From positions 248,001 to 312,000 of the forward strand of contig JACGCM010002207.1 of assembly GCA_014058105.1 (NCBI GenBank): a stretch of DNA of 64,000 bases. The letters are read 5' to 3'. Origin of the DNA: Kingdonia uniflora. Lineage: Eukaryota > Streptophyta > Magnoliopsida > Ranunculales > Circaeasteraceae. Of this stretch, positions 23,457-33,954 are shown one piece after another. How positions within the stretch are numbered: the first letter of the stretch is position 1; each line of letters opens with the position of its first letter. The translations under genes and the position numbers were made by a program. The notes below the pieces were generated by a model that made no database searches, was not told where the DNA came from, and saw only the letters and a list, made by a program, of their open reading frames with translations.

Positions 23457-23894
23457 ATGTATTCTCTTGTTTGCTGCTACGGTGAAAATTATGATCTTCG
23501 TCTCTCACGCACAAGCCTCAACCCTAACCGCTGGTTCTGTCAATGTGCTCACAAAATTGGTGGGTGTGGTTTATAGACGTGGGTAGAAGAGGTAAAAAAG
23601 TGCGATTGCAGTCTCATTTCCAGAGTCTCTAAACCGCCCAGTAGGGGATTCTACCATTGCCCATAATACCATTAACAATTCAAAACTTGGTTTCGAGAAT
23701 CCTCTACGCCCGATGATTTTAAAAGTCCACAATCGTCAACGGCGGAAAATATCACAAATTTTGGTCAAGGGAGCAATCAGATCCTCGACACTATTACAAA
23801 TGAAACTTACAGTCAACTAAATATCTCCGAGGTCAGAACGAAGATGCTGCAAGATTTTTTATCCAAGTTAAAATCTCTAGATCTTAATAAGTAG
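23457..23894 (+). pseudogene. GRF-type zinc-finger protein frame (MULE cargo)
   Basis: From ATG 23457 one frame of 146 codons reads MYSLVCCYGENYDLRLSRTS, LNPNRWFCQCAHKIGGCGL, stop, TWVEEVKKC. This matches the GRF zinc finger (C-x-C-G ... S-x-T-x-x-N-P-x-R-x-F-x-x-C ... C-x-x-[FW]-x-W-V-[DE]-E), a nucleic-acid-binding domain; the stop TAG at 23574 sits where an aromatic residue is expected. Two more stops follow near 23650, then an open C-terminal part ending QDFLSKLKSLDLNK, helix-like. The same frame throughout suggests one decayed gene. It lies between the coiled-coil frames and the Ulp1-like gene. Confidence 0.7.
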
Positions 23895-24489
23895 ATAAAT
23901 ATGTATGAGTGAAGTGTAATATTCTTTATCTTTAGTGACGTTAATTTCTTTCTTTAGAATGTTAAACTCTTAAGGAACAAATGTTTAAAGCTACAATATA
24001 AATGATAAATAATGATAATCGAACTACAAATTTAACTGAACAACGACATTACAAAAGATAGGCAAATTTATGGTTTAGGATCGGAGATCCTCTCCTCTAG
24101 GGATTCAACTATGTCTTCGACAACTGATTGAAGCTTTGTAAAGAAATCGATAAAATGATAGATGCTGAATGACAAATGAGAAATGATACATAACCAATGA
24201 CAACATGTTAATAATACCATAACATATGATGATTAATGAGAAACAAATGATAGACCACTACCTAATGGATGACATATATTTCGTAAAATAATAACAAATA
24301 CATTCAGCACCCGGGGATCATTTCTAATGTTCCCTCATTTCTAATGGGTTTGGCCAGCATTAAATACTGTTGTGTTTAAATTCATTCTAACATTGGGATT
24401 TGGAACTCAGCATTAAATATTGTTATGGCATGGTATAAATACTGTTGTACTTCCTCTGTAGCTATTTCCTCTGTAACTATTCTGTGAAG

Positions 24490-24705
24490 ATGATGGTGAC
24501 CACCAGACGCCAAGCGTACAAGGCTAGGGTTCTTGCCAAGATACAAGAGTTGCAGCTTCGATACTTTGGGACCTAGTCCCTTGAACTTCCTACTCCCATT
24601 CAAGTACGTCCTACCTTCCATGGGATGATGTATGAAGAGGTTAAAGAGGCGGATGACGATTATTATCAAATGTTCTGCTTTCACTATATGGTGACGTCAG
24701 AGTAG
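24490..24705 (+). pseudogene. Short frame MMVTTRRQ (MULE cargo), copy 1 of a small family
   Basis: A 72-codon frame encodes MMVTTRRQAYKARVLAKIQE, LQLRYFGT, a TAG stop, then LPTPIQVRPTFHGMMYEEV and ADDDYYQMFCFHYMVTSE. It is clearly homologous to the frame at 57414, with the same order MVTTR-x-Q, AR-[VI]-LAK, YFG, LPTPI-x-V-x-PTF, EEV, ADDD and FHY-x-x-TSE. I do not recognise the family. It looks like an acquired gene or a conserved MULE accessory frame. Confidence 0.6.
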
Positions 24706-25523
24706 GGTTGAAGAATTGGTCTGCGTCTTTTGGCAGAGTTGAAGAATTGTATAACATATAAATAATCGTGTTTTTAAGAACAAATGTTGTCTACTTGCAA
24801 ACAAACACAATTTATTATATCAATAAACCAAATAGACCATTGACTTACATCAAATGTTGTCTATCTACAAAATAAATATATCAATTTTTTGTATATAGTA
24901 AATGACAAATCATATATAATAAATGACAAGTCATAGACGACGAATGACAACAAATATATGAGAAATGATAAATTATTGGTAACAAATGATAAATCTTAGA
25001 TAACAAATGACAAATCATAGTTAACAAATGAATTATCGTATTTTTAAGAACAAATATTGTCTACTTACAAACAAACATAATTTATTATATCAATTAACCA
25101 AATAGACTATTGACTTACATCAAATGTTGTCTATCTACAAGATAAATAGATCAATTTTTTGTAGATACCAAATGATAAATAATATATAACGAATGACAAA
25201 TCATAAAGTACAAATGACAAATCTAAGATAACAAATGTCAAATCATAATAAACAAATGACAAATCATACATAAAAAATGACAAATCTATCATAACAAATG
25301 CCAAGTCATATAAAATGAATGACAAATTAATAATAATCAAACTATACAGACTAGATTCTAACTTTATTCTAACAAATATGTCATATAGGAATGACAAAAA
25401 AGATATAACAAATGAGAAAGATCATATAAATGAATGATATTAACTGTTTATAACTTTACAAAATTATATAAATTAGATTATACACATTACAACAAAATGC
25501 AGATCAAAGTTTTTAAAAATCTC

Positions 25524-26450
25524 TTACTGCTCAACTTCCAGCCTCAATATGTCATAAGCAATTATGTAACGGCATTCATTACCGTCTATCAAATCTAGAA
25601 ATTTCATTCCCCTCAGGAGATTGTCCATAAAGACAAGCATATAGACCCCGCAGTCATAACTATTTGACTGCATTAGACATTTCTCAAAATGAGTTGTCTA
25701 TTTGGAGTTTAGACCATAATCATTTACCTATTTGCCAATAGGTGGACTACTACGATCGACAAAATCTCTACATATCAACATTTTTGGGAGGATCGTTGAT
25801 ATCTGATCTTCAATAAGCTGGTGTCCAGAAGATAACTTCTTCTTCTGTACATTTACAATTTCCGCATCCACCATTGAATCGCAGATGCATATTTTTATTC
25901 CCTTAAAGGTCACAGCACAAAGGACCCAATAGTTGTCATTGAGAATCCAGGGAATGATTATTAATTTCCAATTTACCACTTTCAAATCTCCTCGATGGAT
26001 GGAATTAGAAACTGTATGATCTCATTGCGTAGATGTAATTTGTTCCCAAATTGATTTCTTCTTCAATTACACACCTTCTGGAGATGACATATTACGAGTC
26101 CAGACATTGAAATCCCTGCCAATATATTTACAGGCAAAAACATCCACCAGCACAATCTTTTATTTATCTGGGCGGGTACGATGTTGTGTATCAAAATATT
26201 GAATCAAAGCTTTACTATACACATCAATGACCTGAACAAAAAAAGAAAATAACAAATTAGATAATAAAAATGATAAAGTTCAATCATACAAATGACAACA
26301 AAGGCAAAACAAATGATAAAGTGCAAATGAATAAAGGACGGACAATTTGAAAATAAATGGTATTGACTCTTGTATAAATGACAAGTAAAAAGTAATAAAA
26401 AATATAAATACCTCATTGTCCAACCATTGCTTTGGATATAAGGTGTAGAG
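25524..26450 (-). pseudogene. Ulp1-like cysteine protease (C48) domain
   Basis: On the minus strand the domain begins NALYTLYPKQWLDNE (the W-L-D-D-E entry motif of Ulp1 proteases). After an intron with donor GTATTTAT it continues VIDVYSKALIQYFDTQHRTR, LVDVFACKYIGRDF, then PWILNDNYWVLCAVTFKGIK with CDSM, and ends at QSNSYDCGVYMLVFMDNLLR with TAA at 25524-25526. The oxyanion Gln and nucleophile Cys (Q-x-x-S-x-D-C-G-V-Y) and the Asp (CDS) are present. The catalytic His position is Tyr (NYWVL where relatives have HW), explained by one C-to-T change. Four in-frame stops are present. Intact relatives cut SUMO precursors or conjugates. Confidence 0.88.
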
Positions 26451-26554
26451 AGCGTTAAGGCAAACAGTTTCTTTACCTATCCTCCTATAGGTAGTCGTGT
26501 TGTCCTTTATAGCTTCAAGAGATAATTCATCTTTCCTCAGTAACCAGAATTGGT

Positions 26555-29350
26555 CTACCTGGTTTTTTCATCCTGGGAGATGGACATTTGAATAAAAGAT
26601 TCCAATAACACTCCCGAAAGAAGCTTGTCAAGCTGAGCATACAATTGGTTCATTCGACAAGCCATTTTGAAGGCTATTTCATTAATTTTTGCATCAGTTA
26701 GTGCATGCCTCTTCTTTAAGGTAACATCCACTTCTAACTCCATTAAAGCAAGCTGGAACAAATATGTCGAAATAAGAAAATGAAATATAAATGTACATAT
26801 TACATGAGGATGAGTAATAAACCAGTTGTTTAGTTTAAAAGTACTTCATACATTGGTCTGGTCAACAACCATTTCTTTTATTACTTGCACAGGGTCTAGT
26901 TTTTTCTATGAATTTATATCTTCATCATCTTTGCCTTCAACCACATCCTCTTTACTATGTTTCACCTCTTCTTTACTCTCTTTAGTCTGTGTAAATAAGC
27001 AGACAACAAATGATAAGAGTGATACAAGATATGGGAAAATAAATACAAGAAAATAAAAAGTTACCAGCAAAGAAATGATAAGTTACCTGACTAGCTTCAT
27101 CAACATCTTCTACCTGGTGGGAGATTACTACTTCAATTTTTGCAACCTCTATAGTTTATTCTTCGACAGATACAATAGTTGTTTGGTCAGCAATAGACTA
27201 TAAATAAATATACTACAAATGATAAGAGTGATACAAGATATGGTAAATCAAATGAAGAAAATGAGAAGTCAACAGCAAACAAATAATAAGTTGTCTGATA
27301 AGCTTCACCAACAACTTCTTCATGGTTGAAGAATACTATATCAGTTTTTATTATCTCTACAACCACCAAAGTCTGTACAACAAAGGTTAAAGAAGAAAAA
27401 AAATATAAAAAAATGGCATGGATAACTCAATACAAACAAATATTACTTGAGGTTATGAATCCTCTTCTTCAACAAATACCTCATTTGCATGTTGTACATA
27501 TTTTTTTCTATTATAATACACCACTACAGTTGGTGGTTCAGAATCCTCTTCTTCAGCAACTTGAGGTTGCTCTTCTTCATATTTAACTTTCTCCTCGACA
27601 TATTTTTTATCATCATCATCTTTTTCGTCATCCTTCTTCCACTTCACATACAACAAATAAAATGAACAAAGACATCAGAAGAAATAAAAGTTCTGGAAAA
27701 AAGAATGACAAAGACATTCTAACAAATGCCAAAATATTCTGAACAAATGATAGACTTCTTAAGAAATGGCAAAGTGCATAAAGTAAATGCCAATATTTTG
27801 AAAAACAAATGTCAAATAATATCATATAAATCATAAGAAGTATTAAACGGATAATACATTTAGAAGACCACCACCATATTCAGACGATATCACTTCTAAA
27901 TTTACTTCAACATCATCATCTACCATTAAATCTTTTACCACCTCTAATCCCTCTCCAGGCGTAACTTGCTGAAGTAAATTTTTTGCAGTTGATTGAATAT
28001 TCTCAAGTTCTGAGAATTCCGCCCGTCTCTTCCTTGGTACTCTATTAGCCAAGCCCTTCTTGGGGATCGTGAGGATTAAGGTTTTCAATTGGATCAGTGG
28101 GACATAATTAAATTGTTCATCAGTAAAAACTTTTTCCTTTGTGCCTTCAACCTTTTTCTTTAGGGGCACATCAGCTTCTTCTGCCTTCTTGTTCTTCTTG
28201 TTGGCATTCATCTTCCTCTGCAATTCTCCCTTACCTTTTTTTCTTTTCTTCAATCTTTTAATTTTTTTTGTTGGAGGTCTCTTTGCCAGGTTCTCGGCTC
28301 CGCCTTCATCTTTTTCCCATTTTCTTTCTCATTACCTCCTTCTTACTCACATTTCACAGTTTTCTCAGGAGTAGAGAACTGGTACTGCTCAAGGAGTAGA
28401 GTATCTCCAAGTGGTAGAGTATTGTCTCTAATTGTAGACATCAAAATTTATTCTAACATTTTACTATGGCTATGCAATATTATGTCATGGTCATCCAACT
28501 TCAGCAACATTTTACCATGTTCCTTCAACTGGGAGCATACCCTAACCACTACAGCTCTGATCTCAATGGCAGAAGAATTGCTACCTATTGCAGGCGCACT
28601 GACTATAGGTGCACCGACTGCAAGTGGTTCGATTACAGGCACATCACCGATTGCAGGTGCTTCGATGTGATATCTCTGAAATATTCAAATAGATGACGAT
28701 GAAAAGGGCAACTTAGAAATGATAGAAAATAGTCTAACAATGATAATAGACAACTTAACAATAACAGAGAAAAATCAAACAAATGACAAGACGATAATAA
28801 ACAATGCCAAAACTAAGCAAATAAAATCATAAGAAACCTAAATTAAATGACAAGGAAGTAATAAAATGAATCACAATTATACAAAGAATGGAAGATTAAC
28901 ATGACCTCATGCACAAGATCTTGTTGCATGTCAGTCTCAGACGACATCATAGCTATTACCAGGAATTTGGGGTTAGCAAAAAACTTTTTAAACGTCATAA
29001 TTTGGCGATACTTAAAGGATGTCATCCTCAATCCCTGTAGCTTAGGGAACAAATAAATAAATTCCTTAATTCTTGGAAACTTCAGGCTATGAATAGAGAG
29101 AAAATTCTATATCATCAACACCCAGGTACATTCGTGCATTGATAAAGCTTTATCCAATTTTTTTACCAACGGCCGATCAATAATTGACAAACTTCACTAT
29201 TTGACTCCACAAGAATTTATAGACTTGCTCACCCCAGAGGAATCAGTTGAACTGATCTAGATTATCTACCAGATCAACATACTTCACCCCAACGTTTTTC
29301 CCCTTGTTCGGGAGGAGAAGGGATAATATAACTTTTAACAAATTTAATCG
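26555..29350 (-). pseudogene. Central part of the Ulp1-like gene, low-complexity exons
   Basis: Minus-strand open stretches at 26555-26761, 27187-27369, 27453-27656, 27843-28253, 28448-28642 and 28843-29052 are rich in Lys, Glu and Asp (for example KDDEKDDDDKKYVEEK, KKRKKGKGELQRKMNANKKN). They are separated by AT-rich sequence dense in ACAAATGA. This matches the charged, poorly conserved linker of transposon-borne Ulp1-like proteins. Exact exon borders cannot be fixed by eye, and a nuclear localisation role for the basic tracts is inference. Confidence 0.5.
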
Positions 29351-29574
29351 AAGAACATCGTCTGCAAAATAAAATCACATACGGCTAAAAATAGGAAGGT
29401 AAAAAATGCCAAATAATATACAATATAATGATAAGAACCTCAGCAAATAATGACGCAAAAAATGTAAATACAATACATAAATTTTTGGGTTGACAAATAC
29501 AATGAAGAACGATGATAAAGCAGACAAAACAAATGACAAATTATAACTTTACCATGACGTCTTTCCAATTTTGC

Positions 29575-29919
29575 CTATTTTAAAGCATCATCAAGTTCAT
29601 TCAACCCATATGTATTCTTCTTCTTGGGGAATCGCCTCATTCTGAAATTTATCATATGCTCAGGATCAACAAATAAAAACTTATTTGCAATAGGAGAAAC
29701 ACGTAGCCCCAAAATTAGGCAAACATGAATGGATTTTATCTGAATTATCGTCCCCCCAAATTTAAAATTTATATCACCGAAATGACAATCGAATATTTCC
29801 ACAACCAACGTCGACATCGTCGCTATTGGATCAATCAGCAGTAAGGGTACAAAGCAGGTGGTACGAAGAGTACCCTTCACCTCTTCCGGCAGAGCTGCAA
29901 ATATTTTGTAAAGTCCCAA
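29575..29919 (-). pseudogene. N-terminal domain exon of the Ulp1-like gene (DUF1985-like)
   Basis: This 115-codon minus-strand stretch reads GLYKIFAALPEEVKGTLRTT, then VVEIFDCHFGDINFKFGG, TIIQIKSIHVCLILGLRVSP and a basic tail. The L-G-L-x-V-x-P segment after a predicted beta/helix region resembles the DUF1985-type N-terminal domain that precedes Ulp1 domains in plant transposon proteins. A splice acceptor (TTTTTGGTGTACAG, read on the minus strand) lies just upstream, and an acidic upstream segment at about 29950-30060 may be exon 1. Family membership is moderately sure. Confidence 0.6.
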
Positions 29920-30063
29920 ACCTGTACACCAAAAGGTATAATTTTTAGCATTAGAGGTACCCTTCTTGACTCCACCCTCCTATGTTTAGTTATCCTCGTC
30001 AACTTGTTCAATCACTTCTTTATCAGACTTTATTGTGGAAGAAGAAGAAAAAATAAACTTTAA

Positions 30064-31385
30064 TCAAACACCTGGTAGGCAGTTGTCACACAGATGATTT
30101 TCCATTGATATAACACTGAAATCGCACACACACACACGATGGGTAAAATTACGATGATTTTTTAGAAAATGGTTTGTGCTACCGGGACGGTTTTTACGGT
30201 TGTCAATCACACACATAATTTGTAGAAACGGGACAATTTTTACAGTTTTTACGGTCTTTGCAGTAGTCATGTAAGAAGAAAGTATTTGAGGAATGTGGAT
30301 GGTTTTTGGTACCAAAAGCCAGACGAACTCGTGTGAATCGTACGTGTTACCTAACCCTAGATAACAGTAAACAAATGCCAAATAATAAAATTGATGGTAA
30401 CAGACTTTAAATGATTCAATATCACTTATGTTTAAAAGTGTGACAAATTGGCATTAACAAATGACAACAAATGCATGAAATGGTGGCAGGGTCTGCCTTA
30501 CACGTCTCAAAATAGTAATGACACGTGTACAACGAGAAATGATTTAAATTGGACACGTGGCGTGATAATAATATTTTTAAATGATTTAAACTTTTATTAT
30601 TATTATTTAGGAAGTAACATTCGAACTAGTGGATCCCACGGCCTTACTTGTTATCTTACCTGTGGAGCTCACGACCTAGAAACCTACTGTAATATTCAAG
30701 CAGTTGATATTTTTTGGAACAAATGGCAACGTTGTATAAAACAAATGACAAAGAAAACTGAACAAATGGTAAAATTATATAACACAAATGACAACTAGTT
30801 GTTACAAAATGACATAGATGTTTGAAAGAATGTTAGAGTTTAACTGAATAAATGACATAGTTTGGTTGGCAGCAGCCGCACAGACGATTTGCCATCATTT
30901 GCTCTAGGAGTTGAGTAGAGTAGAGTACCGTCTACAAGAGTTACGAGTACCATCATTTCCTCTGTGCCCAATGAGTAAAGTACCAATACTTAATCAAACA
31001 CTTGATAGGCAGCAGCCACACAGACGGTTTGTGACAAATAATCGAGACGACTTTTGCGGTTGAGTAAGAAGAAAAAACTGTTCGATGAATCGGGATCGCT
31101 TTTGGCGCCAAAAACCAGACAAACTCCTATGAACTGCAGGTGATACCTAACCATAAATGATGAGAAATAGTAACAGAATTGGTGAAAGAGTCTGTCTTCT
31201 TATAAATATAAAACCTGGTTAAAGGTAGGACAAAATGTATTAAAACAAATGACAAATAGTTTATGAGATGGTGACAATGTCAGCCTTCCTCGTACACGTG
31301 GCTTGATATAATAGTTTTAAATAAGTTAAAAAAAATTACAATTTTTTATTACGCTGGATGTGACATTTGTACTTGTGGATCCCAA
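30064..31385. repeat. Duplicated right subterminal region of the MULE
   Basis: About 30064-30640 and 30996-31385 are diverged direct copies. Landmarks in order are CAAACACYTGRTAGGCAG, CACACAGAYG, CCAAAARCCAGACRAACTC, TACCTAACC, a CACGTGGCRTGATA block and AGTGGATCCC. A third short copy of the first block is at about 30868-30895. Confidence 0.8.
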
Positions 31386-31449
31386 AAACAGATGGTTGTT
31401 TGATGTAATATTACAACTTTAGTAGGGGCAAATATGGTTTTTCCTCTTA

Positions 31450-31532
31450 CCAGTATCGATTTTGGAATTTATTGTTCTCTGGGTCTGATTTTGTAAAGAT
31501 GACAAAAATTAGTATTTATTATCATAATTTAT
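31450..31532 (-). repeat. Right terminal inverted repeat of the 15.2-kb MULE
   Basis: Its reverse complement runs AAATTATGATAATAAATACT, then TTTTTGTCATCTTTAC, then CCAAAATCGATACT, in register with the left terminus. Confidence 0.8.
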
Positions 31533-31541
31533 GTATCCATT

Positions 31542-32041
31542 ATGACATTAGCACATGTGTTAAATAAGAGAATTCCATTTTCCGACAGCATTTACCTAAT
31601 ATTATTTTGTATCAATGTCTTTTCAGGATTGGACATAACGAATGCATGCAAGTAAGAAAGGTAGAGGGGCAGTTGACATATAGTGAAGCTAGGATGAGTA
31701 AATAGTTGAAGTAAATATGCCTCATCTTCCTAGGGCATTGCTACAAACACCATGAATATGATATGATTGGTACAAACACCATGCGATCATCCCGATGAAA
31801 GGAAAATAACATACCTCTATTGGTGAGAAAATAAGATTTGGAATTTGGTTTGTAGCATAAAAGAAGCGTTAAAGGAGAATATTATTAGGTTTCAATCTTC
31901 TCTGCGATTATAAATCTCTACTCCCTAGTTTATATAATAGAAAATATTTTTAAAAAGTTGTATAGTTCGATCGCAACTCTTCCAAAAGAGTTTTATCGAC
32001 CACAACTTTTTGGGTTGCGACTGATAAAAGAGGGAACACTA
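31542..32041. other. MULE right flank, no supported gene
   Basis: AT-rich sequence without a recognisable frame. A CAAACACCATG motif is repeated near 31747 and 31771. Confidence 0.5.
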
Positions 32042-32222
32042 CCTTTTTAAGACACGGCATGGATTACCCTTATAATGTTCACGGTTCGCGGTCCTCTTTT
32101 TGGTGGTCATTATAAGGGACAACCATGAACATTATAAGGTTAATCCATGCCGCGTCTTAAAAAGGTTAGCATTTTTGGTGGTCCCCAAACATACAAATAA
32201 ACCCTTATAATGTTCACGGTTC
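32042..32222. repeat. 45-bp-arm hairpin plus third direct partial copy
   Basis: Arms 32042-32086 and 32121-32165 are reverse complements at 42 of 45 positions around a 34-base loop. The inner motif CCCTTATAATGTTCACGGTT recurs in direct orientation at 32202-32221. It may be a foldback element or the source of a small hairpin RNA; nothing decides between them. Confidence 0.85.
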
Positions 32223-32320
32223 AAGGTTAGCATTTTTTTTTTCTCTCTCTGCGATTTGTATGTTTTTGTTGGTTTATTGTGGTTAGCTTGTGATGGGGTA
32301 GTGATTTAGAGCTATGGGGT

Positions 32321-32470
32321 AGTGATTTGTTGTTGCTGCTGTTGTTGTTGTTGTAGAGCAAATGTTGTTGCTGTATTTGTTGTTGGGTTTATTTGTTATT
32401 GTTGTTGTTGTAATGCTTTTCCTTCCAACCTCATGATCAGATGATCTGTTGTTGTTGCTGTTGTAGAGCA
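32321..32470. repeat. (TTG)n-rich simple repeat
   Basis: Imperfect GTTGTTGCT and TTG repeats. GTAGAGCAAATGT occurs twice (32355 and 32463), so part of it is a direct duplication. Confidence 0.85.
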
Positions 32471-32689
32471 AATGTATTTTAGGAAGAATTTGTATGTGCA
32501 TATGTTACTTATTTTCCTCTCCTTCTGTTTTCTTTTTCTTTTTCTTTAGTTGGATTAATTATTCTTTAATTTAACCAAAAAAGAAGTACAATTGAAGCTA
32601 GAATTACCGAGGGAATGATATAGGTATAATATGAAATGGGGTTTGACTAGATTTCATTATTAATAATTATTAATCACAATAAAAAGATC

Positions 32690-32990
32690 CCCAAATTCAA
32701 TCATCAATGCATCTTTACATTCTTGATGCCTTGCTGCATTGTTGTATTCCTATATGCTTTGAGTGGTTACCTGTCCAAATGAAATTTCTAATAACTACTT
32801 TACATTCTTTGATTATTGGAATAGGCCATTTATAGACAACCATGTTGTAAATAGGGATGTTTTTTAAGACAGATGTAAGAAGCACCAGTCTTCCTTGCAA
32901 AGATAAGAACTTCCCCACATAGCTATTTGCCCTTAAGCCTCTTGTAGCATTGAAAAACCAGTAGTACCTCCATTGACTGAGATTGAGATA
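32690..32990 (-). pseudogene. LINE reverse-transcriptase fragment
   Basis: The minus strand encodes YVGKFLSLQGRLVLLTSVLK, NIPIYNMVVYKWPIPIIKEC and IRNFIWTG. This is the block G-R-x-x-L-I-x-S-V-L-x-x-I-P-x-Y at the end of plant L1 reverse transcriptases. It is a short remnant with no ends visible. Confidence 0.82.
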
Positions 32991-33054
32991 TAGGCACTAC
33001 TTTGAATATACCTAATCCATGTCTAGTATTGATGAATCCAATTTAAGTAATCTG

Positions 33055-33205
33055 TTATTTATTTGCTGCATATTTGATATGTTATTTGTTTGCAGCATAT
33101 TTGCTTCATGTTTGATCTGTTATTTATTTGCTTCATGTTTCCACTTGAGCTAATATTTGTTTGTTTCATATAGTTGCCCATGATCTGTTATTTGTTTGCT
33201 TTATT
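33055..33205 (+). repeat. Degenerate tandem repeats in an intron-like tract
   Basis: About four to five copies of ATCTGTTATTTGTTTGCT-like units, with interspersed GCATATTTG and CTTCATGTTT, directly precede a splice-acceptor-like TTACCTAG (to 33211). Confidence 0.75.
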
Positions 33206-33211
33206 ACCTAG

Positions 33212-33753
33212 AGCTCAATGGCCATGGAACTGGTAGATATGCAACTGGTCCTGTTAGGAATGATTTCATTGATACGACTATTTCAGATGTCACTGCCGAT
33301 TTAAATATGAAAGATGAGAATAATGTCCCCACAGAGCAAGCTGATTTCATTGAAGATATTAATACATGCTTCACTGCTCATCATTTTGAACCATCTCAAG
33401 CCGAGCACTCCATCCCTCAAACAGAGCAATATACGCCTTATCACTTTGCACAGTCTGCACCTCAACCAATGCAATCCGCTTCTCAGTCAGAAAGTAGTCT
33501 CCGCAGTGGGAAGAACAAACGAAAAGTTGAAGACACTTTGGATAAGTTAGATCAGCTGATTGAGGTTATAAAGACGCAGGGTGAGCGAGAAGAATTGGCA
33601 AAACAAGATACGCGTGGAAATAAACTTTCAGAAGTACTGGGTATTCTTTAAGAAATGGAGTTTTTGGGGTATCTGACGACTGCTGAAATGACTAAAGCAT
33701 GTTTGAAGTTTACCGAACATCTAGAATATGCTGACATGTTTCTGGGCTAGGCT
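33212..33753 (+). pseudogene. Myb/SANT-like protein C-terminal exon (PIF/Harbinger ORF1-like)
   Basis: After an acceptor at 33211 the frame reads LNGHGTGRYATGPVRNDFID, Ser/Gln-rich sequence, SSLRSGKNKRKVEDTLDKLD, stop TAA (33649), then in the same frame EMEFLGYLTTAEMTKACLKF TEHLEYADMFLG and a stop. The layout of a G-x-G-x-x-G segment, Ser-rich linker, basic K-R-K, helix D-x-L-D-x-I, and a terminal L-x-x-x-E-x-x-x-A-x-x-x-x-x-x-x-P-x-x-x-x-x-F-L block resembles the tail of plant Myb/SANT-like proteins related to Harbinger ORF1. No Myb domain is visible upstream. The internal stop makes it a likely pseudogene. Confidence 0.55.
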
Positions 33754-33954
33754 ACGCTGGAATCAAATATACTCTACCTGATACAGTTTCTCGGAGTTTA
33801 GTTTTCTATGCATTGTTATTTTGGATTATTTTGTTTTTCGGATTTATAAACCATATTGATGTTCGACTATTTGCTATTTTAGACTATGTTGGCTTGTGTT
33901 ATCTTAAGATTCGTACTTCATACTATTTTTAATGTTTATGATCTGTATAAACCA

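Larger units (their letters stand above)
17087..31260. repeat. Dispersed TCATTTGT octamer array with mid-element orientation switch
   Basis: Non-coding parts of the MULE hold dozens of copies of TCATTTGT and one-base variants, irregularly spaced at roughly 15-40 bases in the densest patches (17080-17300, 18780-18910, 19910-20040, 20810-21140, 22120-22290, then 24890-25030, 25170-25420, 27660-27830, 30370-30480, 30710-30810). From 17 to 23.2 kb nearly all copies read TCATTTGT on the plus strand; from 24.1 to 31.3 kb nearly all read ACAAATGA. The octamer is therefore in the sense strand of both convergent major genes (transposase and Ulp1-like), inside their introns and flanks. Exons are nearly free of it. 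Confidence 0.85.
16303..31532 (+). mobile_element. 15.2-kb Mutator-like element carrying Ulp1-like and other cargo
   Basis: The termini are inverted repeats: left 16303-16385 and the reverse complement of 31450-31532 share AAATTATGATAATAAATAC, CATCTTTACAAAATC and TCCAAAATCGATACT in the same order and spacing. Flanks ATATCCACT (16294-16302) and GTATCCATT (31533-31541) agree at 7 of 9 bases, both differences being transitions, which fits an aged 9-bp Mutator duplication. Inside, a plus-strand MULE transposase lies on the left and a minus-strand Ulp1/C48 peptidase-like gene on the right. MULEs with Ulp1-like genes are known in plants (KI-MULE/Kaonashi in Arabidopsis, CUMULE in melon), which supports the whole-element reading. 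Between them are two coiled-coil frames, a GRF zinc-finger frame and a short MVTTRRQ frame. Confidence 0.85.

Noticed and set aside
25131..25397. Minus-strand open frame with a periodic Y-D-L-S-F-V peptide
   Set aside because: It is a translation artefact of the octamer array; the period follows TCATTTGT spacing and no exon signals surround it.
17087..31260. CRISPR-like or satellite reading of the TCATTTGT repeats
   Set aside because: The unit is only 8 bp, spacing is irregular, spacers are not of constant length, and the host is a plant.
32283..32501. Asn/Thr-rich minus-strand frame
   Set aside because: Produced by the (TTG)n simple repeat; no homology or gene signals.
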